Of a stretch of DNA of 64,000 nucleotides, positions 46,101 to 54,800 are shown piece after piece. The stretch comes from an uncultured Clostridia bacterium (GTDB lineage: Bacteria; Bacillota; Clostridia; Lachnospirales; Anaerotignaceae). The translations under genes and the position numbers were made by a program. Below the pieces are notes generated by a model. The model worked only from the letters and a program-made list of their open reading frames with translations. It did not search any database and had not been told where the DNA came from. The DNA lies in the NCBI GenBank assembly GCA_944384265.1, contig CALWSR010000001.1, forward strand, positions 1-64,000, in the 5' to 3' direction. Each line of letters opens with the position of its first letter. Position 1 is the stretch's first letter.

Positions 46101-47920
46101 TTATTAGTGATGCTACAGAAGGGCATAATCTGATAAAGTCAGAATTAATTTTAAATTCGTATTTATTTACTCAAAATATTTTTGCTTCTTTGTTAAATAA
46201 TAATATTAAAACTATAAATTTAGATGGCGAGATTTTTGAGATAAAACGAAAGTTAACAAAAGAATCTAAACAGGCATTATTGACAATGTATTCCTATGCT
46301 TTACCTTTTGTTGATTCAGACTTTAGAATTACAGAAGAAAGTATAAGCTATGTTGAAAATACTGGTTTAAATGAGGTTATTGCATTAACTACTAATGAGT
46401 CTCTTTTAGATATATCATTATTGGAAGAGGCCTATTTGGAGGTGGATTACGACTCGTCTAAGTATAAATTGTATACAATAGAACATGGTCAGGAAATTCC
46501 TTTCCCGGAGAATAGTTTATTCTTATCTGTTGTACATGATTCTTCTGAGGGATTTAAATATTATAGTAAATTACTTGATAATGGATCTTTGACTCCTGCT
46601 GCTTTTAAATACTTACTTAATAAAAAGATTAGAAGCATTAACTTTAATGACACTACAGTGTATATACGCTATAGTATTGCAGATGTATTTAGCAACTTAA
46701 TACAGGATAGAATTGCAGTGGCTCTACCATATCTAACAAAACATAATACAGTTACAGAACGTACATTAAAAGAAATAGAGCAGTATCAGTTGAGATTTAT
46801 CCCTATTAGAACAACATTAACATGTAAGTCTACAGATTGTATTTGTTCAAAATGTTATGGCTATAAAACCAAGTCTTCTAAACTATTGAATGTTGGAGAG
46901 AATGTTGGTATAGCAGCTGCACAGTCTATGTGTGAACCAGCATCTCAAATGACAATGAATGTTACGCATAGTGGTGGTGTTCGAAGTGGAAATCTAACAA
47001 ATGGATTGGATCATTTTAGAAAATTACTTAAGGGTAGCTTAGTTCCTAAGACAGATATAAGTAAATTAGAGGTTCAAACACCAATATCTGGTTATGTTAA
47101 ACTAGAAAAATTAAATAGCAATTACTTAAAAATAGTTGATGAAGATGGTGTTCAACTTACTATGTTTATAACAGATCAGGATAGAATTAATCTTCCTGAT
47201 GGTGTATTTGTAGATAAAGGTGATATTATTATTTCTGGATTTACTGATTTACAAAAATACTCTAGTAGCGATATCTTTTTGAGTGCATTAAAAACACGTT
47301 ACTTATTAATTTTAGAGTATGATAAAGTGTTCTCTGGAAATAATCTGAATGTTAATTCAAGGAACTATGAAATCCTTGCACGTCTTCAGACTGCACAAGT
47401 GTTCTTAAATACATCTGAAAATTTACCGCCTATTAAGGATGCTGGTATTGAAATAATGGATAAAACTGGAAAGTATTCTTTATTTGTTGCAACACATTAT
47501 GAGGTTGTGCGAAGATTTTCTGGCATTGGTTCTGTCGCATTTGAGCATATAGATGAGATGCTAAATAATGCTGTACTTTATCCTGAACAAAACAAGATGG
47601 TGTCAGTAACAAGCAACTTATTTACTGGTACTCCAGTTGGTAGTACAAACATTGTATTTAAGCCAAGTACCTATGTAGAAAAACGAATTAAAGAGGAGTC
47701 TAGGATTGCAGTTAATAAAGTTAAGGTAGCAACTACAGATCCTTTCGCTGATTTGTATAGTAAGCTATCAGAATCTAAACAATCTATTAATATTGATACA
47801 CAAGATATTCCAAATGTGTATGAAGATTTTGCAAAAGTTACAGTTGATGTTTCACAACATGATAAAAATGAAGATATAGAAGTCCAAAAAGTTGGACTTA
47901 ATAAATTTTCTCTTTCCTAA
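40160..47920 (+). CDS. Single-chain multisubunit-type RNA polymerase (beta and beta-prime regions fused)
   Basis: A 2586-residue DNA-directed RNA polymerase. Beta signatures come first: QYGRLDSLHAPESDKIGS (about 493, the rifampicin-pocket region), MGTNMQNQAVPLLYPERA (about 617), AGRYGNK and LNPLGLPSRMNFGQILE (about 875-920), and GQKIGEMESWTLEACG. Beta-prime follows without a stop: SKRVGFSGRAVI (about 1390), ILGRQPTLHKR, the catalytic N1578-ADFDGD triad, the bridge helix (SARMGV...NAGYATRQ), zinc cysteines EDDCG and CICSKCYG, and the trigger loop SQMTMNVTHSGG. The beta-prime N-terminal zinc finger is not seen, and the sigma-binding clamp helices look shortened. It has a TTG start with AGAGGGG upstream. 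No alpha, omega or sigma gene is in the window. It is diverged from host rpoB/rpoC, so probably an element's own enzyme. Confidence 0.95.
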   Translation: MDILDRVKKVSTELNEPPYSISIAFDHYEPKHTDKDRYVSLYSKINYKSDLFEYNCVAETVKIPYNDPSIGFLIDGSNKSVINIYQRAPGFVLEPPKQSDGSDYLGVLNIISNSNGKISIFLNKGGLAIKLGSGGIVPIGVFLKAISGMPYDMLKSKIAFSPRELLNAFPPEISEKNLSTLAADKTKKGKEPTLEECVSEVYTKMLTKNKRNGQQVQATFAWKYARVKEYISRLNFKNRENIESKLSIGHRAVGSFLAEDINLPVFDEYGNISSFFIKKGTCVQDDDAREIRRHDITQLLITSERTLVIQDLSSMYFRVKGYQLGQEAAGYPIGTYINEEVLKNLNDTDLLSLTVITPSGSKVVTRTDTSVTVNDFISGINYYLTAGYMQKVDTNQYSIDNRAIVTFDAKVLSTVKEVYQNLMLKLPESATVKDLVNNLRYLPSDDLFRYLTSNENRELAQSDLTNLLSRTTNSRKSSALMPSAPKDMTSVQYGQYGRLDSLHAPESDKIGSVHQLSVFAKVNEETGEILAPYEKVIDGFPTGEIEEISAAKERNKNIAAWDDELLNDTTTVRHNGNITSVPTKRVDYREISPFFDMSLSRAMIPFAEYIQPKRSLMGTNMQNQAVPLLYPERALVSTGVDTEIPCLYYTVEELVKIHGLQAKKDTDLVLLLSDWKKTFVAYTFQYGDDIFKHYAPASISDKETFYLYNLNLKEDNTYKHGDIVLYYFSTDMKQYDTWERLSQGRVPFVHDPQKPAISLGKNLFIGYKTSLSSTIDDAVLISDRLVYDDVFTSLQIFKYEYTLKHNETVYPINGIAKLHSWVSSGEPVITIVKENTKLKKIKATISGEITYVSHYKNNIIVYVTAYHRAAEGDKVAGRYGNKSVIAKIMPHELMPYDPETGETLDICLNPLGLPSRMNFGQILEVALGAVMKKTGKIAVVSPFYPNIKQDIMEEYDKAGLRPKHLYNPIFGRYTERPIMTGYMYILKLEQISNLKVSAVGYPKSVDPVFGQPTGSDNEKKGQKIGEMESWTLEACGMHKTLDDLYTWYADDEFLRKKIFNVLADGDDGPWNEAHEDIKVGRSPNRNSLVVQSILRTYCLDLVPDNNYFRILPLDLSKIHSVLSKNNLESNDQGNRWGKIKLQNKIVSPFWVDRRSCLGDILNVESISKIMNGKDMVNVIDLHIESVQDLSPMQRTNYITGIDAIVMLLERTDINDAINRLLQKESEVEDSASYSVMYENLNNDTVNNLDLDSNTIDNTSVANTDNLQQQMLEDVDALIGNETVSMRSRQVARFLTYLRDEGYNLDIFVLDHFPVMPAIFRQSTIINDTVSKHAFNKHLLRILNASSSMDIYKAVRDYIGYSKGTDKDLVSVRHFFLGKDSKRSHGKVRENVLSKRVGFSGRAVIIPAANINMPPFFVGIPWYIALRIYDKLLELKLMRVLDKIADEMQRVHGFNDTDSILSISSQQLSDLLLSLWEFNYTILNNIIHANRNTCMAFYNILRRYVKMFIEGDANYDGTVTVDGKHIAPKDLDDDANINASVVILGRQPTLHKRSERALFVTLVDGWCIHIHQAICKSYNADFDGDSEYVVAVFGEAKVEALKKMHVTQDLISDKDGEFALDLVQDTCLGLYCMTSYKNNIDHIRKEDSKIYFYDDYRTLQTDLEYGTLHYYDVIIYKNKDSNNYYLSTAGRILVNAMLPNAFTDMPFRDKKGIAVEMGIDTDGINFCELKFDDVWASTKPAEGRTNILISSILNYIYETVDERETVLVCQKLYELGLIASDLYGVSMSLEDLSVSTDISGIMAKPKEKSDESNLLYQFGLINPEEKDIVAKNAWRDAQKDAQKEILKDLAYDSNTYYMLYSGARGKPAQLMQSVGFVGTIKKTETEDIQTPILNGYGNGLTSFDLYQTTFSARMGVVSTQAETKNAGYATRQAVYMGNGFVISEDDCGITNSLFSVEYDTKDVEIFDESGKQIMFSELQDRFISDATEGHNLIKSELILNSYLFTQNIFASLLNNNIKTINLDGEIFEIKRKLTKESKQALLTMYSYALPFVDSDFRITEESISYVENTGLNEVIALTTNESLLDISLLEEAYLEVDYDSSKYKLYTIEHGQEIPFPENSLFLSVVHDSSEGFKYYSKLLDNGSLTPAAFKYLLNKKIRSINFNDTTVYIRYSIADVFSNLIQDRIAVALPYLTKHNTVTERTLKEIEQYQLRFIPIRTTLTCKSTDCICSKCYGYKTKSSKLLNVGENVGIAAAQSMCEPASQMTMNVTHSGGVRSGNLTNGLDHFRKLLKGSLVPKTDISKLEVQTPISGYVKLEKLNSNYLKIVDEDGVQLTMFITDQDRINLPDGVFVDKGDIIISGFTDLQKYSSSDIFLSALKTRYLLILEYDKVFSGNNLNVNSRNYEILARLQTAQVFLNTSENLPPIKDAGIEIMDKTGKYSLFVATHYEVVRRFSGIGSVAFEHIDEMLNNAVLYPEQNKMVSVTSNLFTGTPVGSTNIVFKPSTYVEKRIKEESRIAVNKVKVATTDPFADLYSKLSESKQSINIDTQDIPNVYEDFAKVTVDVSQHDKNEDIEVQKVGLNKFSLS

Positions 47921-47922
47921 AC

Positions 47923-47957
47923 AGAAGGTCGGGTTTTCCCGACCTTCTATTTTTTTA
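47923..47957 (+). terminator. Strong terminator after the RNA polymerase gene
   Basis: Perfect 11-bp stem AGAAGGTCGGG / CCCGACCTTCT, TTTT loop, then ATTTTTTT. It starts right after the stop codon. Confidence 0.9.
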
Positions 47958-47977
47958 TTGAATTGGAGGTGTATGTT

Positions 47978-48475
47978 ATGCAAGTATCTAGAAGAACATC
48001 TAGTGAAGTAAACAGAACATGTTCAACAACAGAAAAAAGAAATTCATATCCATATCGTAAAGAATACTTTAAAAGAAACCCAGGTCTTTTTGGGACTGTA
48101 TGGTTTTGTAGTCAATGTGGCAAACCACTAATAGGTAAGTCTAATGTAATAGTAGATCATATTGTCCCTTTGAAACATGGTGGAATAAATAGAACTTTTA
48201 ACTGTGTAGCAATTTGTTCTAAATGTAATCTAAAGAAAGGGGCAAAAGTAGATGGTCGTATAGTAAAAGGTTATGCGTCTAAAATATTACAGAGTTCTTT
48301 ATTTACTGCACAGAGTGTTATTGGAAAAACTTTGAAGATTGGTGTTAAAGGAACTGGATACATGCTAAAAGCACCATTTTGTGGTACTAGTGGAAAAGTA
48401 AAAGTAATAGGCGCGGTATTTTATATTATGGTTTTTATTTTTATAGGTAGATATGTCTTATCTTTAATCTCATAA
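47978..48475 (+). CDS. HNH endonuclease-like protein with C-terminal membrane helix
   Basis: A 165-residue protein; the ATG at 47978 has TTGGAGGT 8 nt upstream. The middle is an HNH domain with both zinc pairs (CSQCGK and CSKCNLKKG) and the core VDHIVPLKHGG...N, so a metal-dependent DNA nuclease is likely. The C-terminus carries a hydrophobic helix (VIGAVFYIMVFIFIGRYVLSLI), which is unusual for HNH enzymes and would tether the nuclease to the inner face of the membrane. It follows the RNA polymerase terminator and precedes the 1036-residue gene. A homing nuclease is less likely since it interrupts nothing. Confidence 0.8.
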   Translation: MQVSRRTSSEVNRTCSTTEKRNSYPYRKEYFKRNPGLFGTVWFCSQCGKPLIGKSNVIVDHIVPLKHGGINRTFNCVAICSKCNLKKGAKVDGRIVKGYASKILQSSLFTAQSVIGKTLKIGVKGTGYMLKAPFCGTSGKVKVIGAVFYIMVFIFIGRYVLSLIS

Positions 48476-48493
48476 GCGAGGAGGAGATTTTTT

Positions 48494-51400
48494 ATGAATA
48501 TAAGAGATGCTCTACATATACTTGAGATCGCGGCAGCAAACTATGTAAATATTGATAAAATGGATGGAGGCTCTCTAATAGAACAATTAGTTGATAGAGT
48601 GCATACTGAGAAAATTTTAGAACATTACAATTACATGCTTGCTTCTGATCAAAATTATACTTTATTAGATGCTTTATGTGCGGTGTTAAAAAATGCTGCT
48701 ATTACAAAACATAAACAAGAAATAGCATTGGACTATATAACAAGTAACAAGTGGGATTTATTAACAAGATTATTATCAAGAGATGTTTATAAAAATGTAG
48801 TACGAGATATTCTAAAAAGAGAAAATAAGTTTGGGTTGGTAACTTTACGTTATATAAACACAGATTCAAGATTTGATATAATATATTATCAATTTGTAAA
48901 AACCTTTGCAAAGGATAGTGTCGGTTCCTTTTCAGACGGGCATTTCGGTGGATATATAGCACACGCTTTCCAACAATATTTCTTAAAAGAACATAAAAAA
49001 GATATTTGGTATACTTTACGAGAGATTGATATTGCAAGAAAAGAAACAGATATGAAGCAGTCACTAACAAACGTAGAGTTAATGGTGACTGATAGCTCTG
49101 ATTTTTATATTAATGATCTATTAAAAAATATTTATCAGGCAAATGTGGCTTTATTTAAACATAATGGGCATACATTAAATACAATTGTTTATGATATTTT
49201 TCATTTATGTGTTAATCATCGAATCAACTCCTATTTAGCAAGTATAAATAACAAGTTACAAACATTTCATATTGAATTAATTGATACTGGAAGACCACAA
49301 TTAACTATAGATGAGAAAACTGGTAAAGTCATTGAAGAACGTATAAAGGGAGCATCTTCTAAAATAGGAAATGGGTTAAAAATGATTCCTATATTGTATG
49401 ATTATGTGAAAGAGAAAAAGTTAAATATGAACGCTATCGGAGATTTAAGAGAATATGCTTTTACACTTGGAAAAGATGCTGTTTCTGATAGTAACTGTAT
49501 ATGGAAATTGGAACCTGTAGCTCGTGCTACAGAAAAAAGAATTGATAATAGTGAAGGTATAAGAAATTACAAAAACTTTGAAATTATTCTTAAAGGTATA
49601 ATAAGTGTTTATTCGATGATTAATGGCTTAGAGAGTAGAGGAATATCTCCAGTTTCTATCTATGACGAAGACTTATTTAAAAATATAGAGGTAATTAGAT
49701 ATATGGATTATCTATCCTCTATCAAATACAAAGATTTAATGTTGGAATTACAAAATAGTAATAAATCTGAGAATACCTGCAAAGTTTTAGATAATTTCCA
49801 AGATGCTGTTCATAATCGTGCTGGATCTAGTGAAAATAATAGGTCTGACAATCAAGAAAGAAGAGCAAAAGCTCTATTGAATGGGTTACTTGTAGAACCA
49901 CCATTAAAAAAGAAAAAAATTTATTCAGACTATGATAACCTATATCATGTATATTTACAATTATCTGCATTGCCTAGAACTCTTGACCTGTTTAAATTCA
50001 TACAGATTGAAACTGGAAGTTTATCACAATCTGACATTGATATGGTACTTAATTTAAATAATGTTCCACCTAAATATATAGGTTCTTCCTATATGCGTTC
50101 TAATAGGTATAATAAGGTTTTACAAAGTAAACCATATTTAACTGATGAGTATATTACTGCATATCAGCCAATAAATTTACAGTATACTATTCCTTTTCTG
50201 TCACCAACAGAGGAAAAACAATTACATCTGATTTATAATAATGAAATTATACCACTTGATAAAGAAACAAATTCTTTCATAGTTCGAGAGTCAATATTTA
50301 ATAAAGATGATGTAATACAATTATATAATACTAGTGACGAATGTGATTTCCAATTAGTAGAGAAACCAATATTAGAAGAAGTTGTAATCCCTATGTTTGA
50401 TTTAAGATTACAGTTATCTAATTCTAATTCAGCGGAACATATTAGGGAGCTTAACAAAGCTATTAAATATAAATATTCTAAAGATGCTTGCATGAAGTTT
50501 AATTTGCATTATATTGAGCTTTCTAAAATACAAGAAGATTTTATATTTTTTATGAATATTTTAAAAGACTTTTATAGTATTGCATGTCAATACCCAGAAT
50601 TTTCAAATTTATGTAAGGAGTTTGTAAATGAACTACGAAATAAAGAATTTAAAGAAGAAGTTTTAGAACAATTTATATTAAATAGTATCTCTAATTACTT
50701 TAAGATAGATTTGTCTATTTTAACATTTGATGCTCTACAACAAATATTTTCTGAAAATGAAAACCTAAATGTGTTTATTAAACTATTGCTTGTATCATTG
50801 TTTAATAAGGATTTAAATAGTATAGATGTAGAATTAGATACCATTTTAAATATATCTGATGCTAATGATACTGCTTTGTACAAAGAGTTTATACATTCTA
50901 TTACTTGGAATGACATAAATTCATCATCTAAAGTATTTGTATTATTTTTTAATTATATAAATTCAAAGTTAAAATTCTTTACAGCAATTAGAGATATATA
51001 TGATATTTTATTTTTAGTTGTTAGTGAAATAAAGACATTAACTACTGAATTATCTACTAGATATGGTTTAGAAGCGATATTACCTAATATGGTTTCTGAT
51101 ATACCTGATGGTATTGCTTTAGATACATTGGAAGACATTGTTGTAATTGAGTTTATTAAAGAAATTTATAAATCAAGTATGGATACTCATAATTTTATAA
51201 TCAAATTGTTTACACGTTATATACATGGTTGTACTCATGCATTTGAACATATATTAGATTACAATGCTATTGGACGTGTGATTGCGAAAGATGAGTTTAG
51301 ACATTGGGGTGATGTTTTTAATTTAACTAAAAAAGAAACTAACATACCTTTACTAGATAAGTTGAGAGAATTATATAGTTTAGATGATTCTGGATTTTTT

Positions 51401-51604
51401 ATGAGGAATTCTGAATATTTTAAAGGGATTTCTAAAGATGGACATACAAAGTATTTTATACATTATACAGGTAAGTTGTTGGTTCAAAATTCAGATGGTA
51501 CTTATAGTTCTGTACATTCTCTAAATTTGGAAAAAGAATTATCAGATGAAGAGCGAAAAATGGAATTAAATGAAATTATAAATAGGGGGTTGGCTTATGC
51601 TTGA
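48494..51604 (+). CDS. Very large hypothetical protein (1036 aa)
   Basis: A 1036-residue protein with GGAGGAGA upstream of the ATG. It seems mainly helical, without signal peptide, membrane segment, P-loop or nuclease motif that I can see. A short lysine-rich segment (PPLKKKKIYSDYD) lies near residue 475. The end (YFIHYTGKLLVQNSDGTYSS) is beta-like. It overlaps the next gene by 8 nt and lies between the RNA polymerase and the DNA polymerase, so a role in replication, transcription or a virion-like structure is possible. Not recognised. Confidence 0.7.
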   Translation: MNIRDALHILEIAAANYVNIDKMDGGSLIEQLVDRVHTEKILEHYNYMLASDQNYTLLDALCAVLKNAAITKHKQEIALDYITSNKWDLLTRLLSRDVYKNVVRDILKRENKFGLVTLRYINTDSRFDIIYYQFVKTFAKDSVGSFSDGHFGGYIAHAFQQYFLKEHKKDIWYTLREIDIARKETDMKQSLTNVELMVTDSSDFYINDLLKNIYQANVALFKHNGHTLNTIVYDIFHLCVNHRINSYLASINNKLQTFHIELIDTGRPQLTIDEKTGKVIEERIKGASSKIGNGLKMIPILYDYVKEKKLNMNAIGDLREYAFTLGKDAVSDSNCIWKLEPVARATEKRIDNSEGIRNYKNFEIILKGIISVYSMINGLESRGISPVSIYDEDLFKNIEVIRYMDYLSSIKYKDLMLELQNSNKSENTCKVLDNFQDAVHNRAGSSENNRSDNQERRAKALLNGLLVEPPLKKKKIYSDYDNLYHVYLQLSALPRTLDLFKFIQIETGSLSQSDIDMVLNLNNVPPKYIGSSYMRSNRYNKVLQSKPYLTDEYITAYQPINLQYTIPFLSPTEEKQLHLIYNNEIIPLDKETNSFIVRESIFNKDDVIQLYNTSDECDFQLVEKPILEEVVIPMFDLRLQLSNSNSAEHIRELNKAIKYKYSKDACMKFNLHYIELSKIQEDFIFFMNILKDFYSIACQYPEFSNLCKEFVNELRNKEFKEEVLEQFILNSISNYFKIDLSILTFDALQQIFSENENLNVFIKLLLVSLFNKDLNSIDVELDTILNISDANDTALYKEFIHSITWNDINSSSKVFVLFFNYINSKLKFFTAIRDIYDILFLVVSEIKTLTTELSTRYGLEAILPNMVSDIPDGIALDTLEDIVVIEFIKEIYKSSMDTHNFIIKLFTRYIHGCTHAFEHILDYNAIGRVIAKDEFRHWGDVFNLTKKETNIPLLDKLRELYSLDDSGFFMRNSEYFKGISKDGHTKYFIHYTGKLLVQNSDGTYSSVHSLNLEKELSDEERKMELNEIINRGLAYA

Positions 51605-51869
51605 TATTAGAAAAGAGTTAGTGTGGGTTTTATTAAGCTATAAGGATGGTTCACAGTTTTGCTTCCAAACAACTTTAAATCCAGGCTTATTAAAGAAATA
51701 TGGTGTGCTATTGCTTGACAATTGTTTACCATGTTTGAATAAGCGATACTATGTTAATAGAGAATTAGTATATAAGCAAATTGAGTTAACAGATGATGTT
51801 TCAGTTAAAATTATACATAAACCAGTATATACAGATACTTTATCGGAGCAACTAAAAGATTTTATTTGA
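51597..51869 (+). CDS. Small hypothetical protein
   Basis: A 90-residue protein starting inside the end of the previous gene, with TAGGGGG upstream. Mostly beta-strand pattern (LVWVLLSYKDGSQFCFQ, VSVKIIHKPVY). It ends 21 nt before the DNA polymerase. Not recognised; a polymerase accessory factor is only a guess from position. Confidence 0.6.
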   Translation: MLDIRKELVWVLLSYKDGSQFCFQTTLNPGLLKKYGVLLLDNCLPCLNKRYYVNRELVYKQIELTDDVSVKIIHKPVYTDTLSEQLKDFI

Positions 51870-51890
51870 TACTATCTTGGAGGTGTTATA

Positions 51891-54800
51891 ATGTCTATAC
51901 TGTATGGGACACTATCACTGGATACTGGTGAATTTTATCATGTGTATCTAAAACAAAATATAAAAGAAAATGTTTGGATGTTTTTGCAAGACGATATTCT
52001 ACACAATGATTTGGTAATCTCCTCTATTCTAAAAATAGCACTTGTTAAAGGGAAAACAACAGGTTATGGTGATACTAATTTAATTAGTAAAGTATTATCT
52101 TTATTACAGACGACACAAGCTGATGTATTAGCTATAACAAAAAATTTTATTATTTCAGATGACGGCATTACAAAAGAGTTAGACTATTCTAATGATACAT
52201 TTGTATTTAAAGCTAAATATAATAATACATCCTATGATATGTTATTTTTATCAATTGGTGGTTATACATTAACTTTAGATACAAAGGTTAATAAACTACC
52301 TAAAAAATTACCAGAATTAGTACCTGTAGTAGACAGCAGAAATAAAGAAGTATTAATAGCCAATCTTGGGTTAAAAACGGCTGCTGAAGCTAAAATTAGA
52401 TTCGACTTATCTTGGTACGAGAAGAATGGCGTAAAATTAAAAGATTACAGAGCAATAAAAAATAATAACGAATTTTTTACAATGATAAAAGATTACCTAC
52501 GATGTGTTGTAGCTAATGAGCAATTGGGCAAAGTAACACTAACGGGAGTCGATACTGAAACAACTGGGCTTATGACTGTTTTTTTAAGCCCAGATAATCC
52601 TTTACGTGATCACATAGTAGCAATCCCATTTGCATGGGAAGATAATAAAGCTTATACTATTTTTGTTAGAATGGAGTATTTTTCTAACATGGACATTGAA
52701 TGTATTGTAGATATTTTTACAAAAATATTTAGTAGACCTGATGATTTTGGTGATAGGATTATTGAAATTGATATAGATAATGAACATTTTGTATTCCATA
52801 GAAATTCTATTTTAACTACTGGACATAATATCATATTCGATACTAGAACATTTTTAGTTGATGGTGTCGATTTCTTTTTTGATGAGGATACACAACAACT
52901 TGGATTTAATCTTGCTACTGATTGGTCTAAAGGTAAGAACTCTTTAAAAGCATGGACAAGGCGCTTATTTAATCACAATACATTGGAATTAGAAGACTTA
53001 TATGGAAAAGCACACAAAGATAAATATGCTTATATAGAAGATGAAGAATTAGCCTTGATTTATGGTTGTGCCGATGCTGATTATAGTAGACTTGTATTTA
53101 AAGAGTTATATAGCGTTACAGAGCCAAATCTGTATTATCAATATAAAAAATATGATATTTGCTTGATGCATTTATATGCTATAGCGGAAGCAAATGGTAT
53201 GCCGATTAATACAGAAGAAGTTAGGAAACTTGGTTTAAAAGTAAAAGAAGATATAGAGCTATTGAAAACATTAGTTTATCGTTATGCATACAAGGCTATA
53301 CGAAATACAAATTTTGATAAAATGATAGAATTTGTTGTTTCTGATTCTAATAAACAGTTATCTAAGAAGGATAAAGATAACTTAAAAATGCAATGCGATA
53401 CAGCTGATGGTTTTCAAGAATATCGTTTTAGATTCGTTGCAGGTGAATTAAAAACTTTATTGTATGATATATTGCATTATCCAATTCTAAAAGTTTCTGA
53501 AAAAAGTAAGGAACCTTGTTTGGATAAATTTGTATTGAAAAAATTAATGGGATACAAATTAGATGAACCAAGAGAAGCTTTAGCATCTGATATTATAAGT
53601 GCTCAAGATGGTAGTGTGTTAATATCTGCAAAAGATTTTAATCAAGATAAATATCCTCTAGCACGAGTATTGGCAAAGTATGGTGAGCTAAATAAAGAGT
53701 ACACAGCATACTATAAACCTATTATTGAAAATAATTTAGAAGGTAAGATGTTTCAATCTTTTAGGACAACATCTGCTGCAACCAGAAGAATAATAAATCC
53801 ATTACAAACTGCTAAAAAAGAATTAAAAAAATACTATATTGCACCCCCTGGGAAAATATTTTGTTCGTTTGACGCTAGCCAAATAGAATATAGACATATG
53901 GCTAGTTTAGCTTATATTCACACGAAAGAAAAATATATGAAGCAGTATCCTGATACATGGAAACAAAAACTTATGAAAACACCAATAGCAAATATTGTGG
54001 CAATGATGCATTACCCAGAAAGAGATTATCATATAGAAACTGCATCTATGTTGAATAAAATTAAACAACATTTAGTTACACCAAGTATACGAAAAGAGGC
54101 AAAAAGTGTCGGATTTGGTATTCCATACGGTCTGGGTGTACGCTCTTTGTGTGAAACAATGTATGGTAATATTACAAAAGAAAATCTAAAGGCTACACAG
54201 GATTTGTTAAATACTTATTATGAAAGACAGTCGGAAATTATTGAGTTATTAACAGAAGCTAGAGATAGTGCTTTTATACCTTATCCAATATCTGATAAAT
54301 TTAGAGAAATACTAAGAATAGATGGACAAGATGATATAGACTATAATTCTGACACAAATAATAAACATAAAGTAAATGTTGGTATTGTACGAAATTTTGC
54401 AGGATTTTATAGACTTTTTGTATTAAAAAATCTAACAAGAAGTAATACAGCATCTATTAGAAGAAAAGCAGGGAATTGTAGGATACAGGGGGGAGCAGCA
54501 GAGTTATTTAGACGAATGCAGTATCGTTTTTATATTGGTTGTGTTGAAGCTGGCATTCAAGATAAAATACAATGGTTGGTAAATGTACACGATGAATTGG
54601 ACTTTTTGGTCGATGATGATATAGATATTATCAAACTTATTGAAGTATTATATAAGTCATGTACACTTTACTATAAAGATCATATTCCTTATTACATTGG
54701 TATTAACTTTGGTTATAATTGGGCAGATGCAAAAGATGATGCTGCAGAACTACCTGTAATTATGGTTCAAAGGTTAATAAAGGAATATAATGAAAATAAT

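Noticed and set aside
40160..47920. Host rpoB-rpoC locus
   Set aside because: No ribosomal protein genes (rplJ, rplL, rpsL) surround it, beta and beta-prime are one chain, and key blocks are diverged; the neighbours are half-ligases and a DNA polymerase.
52564..52593. Inverted repeat CTGGGCTTA / TAAGCCCAG in the DNA polymerase gene
   Set aside because: No T-run follows and the arms lie in the conserved exonuclease-coding region, so it was not called a terminator.
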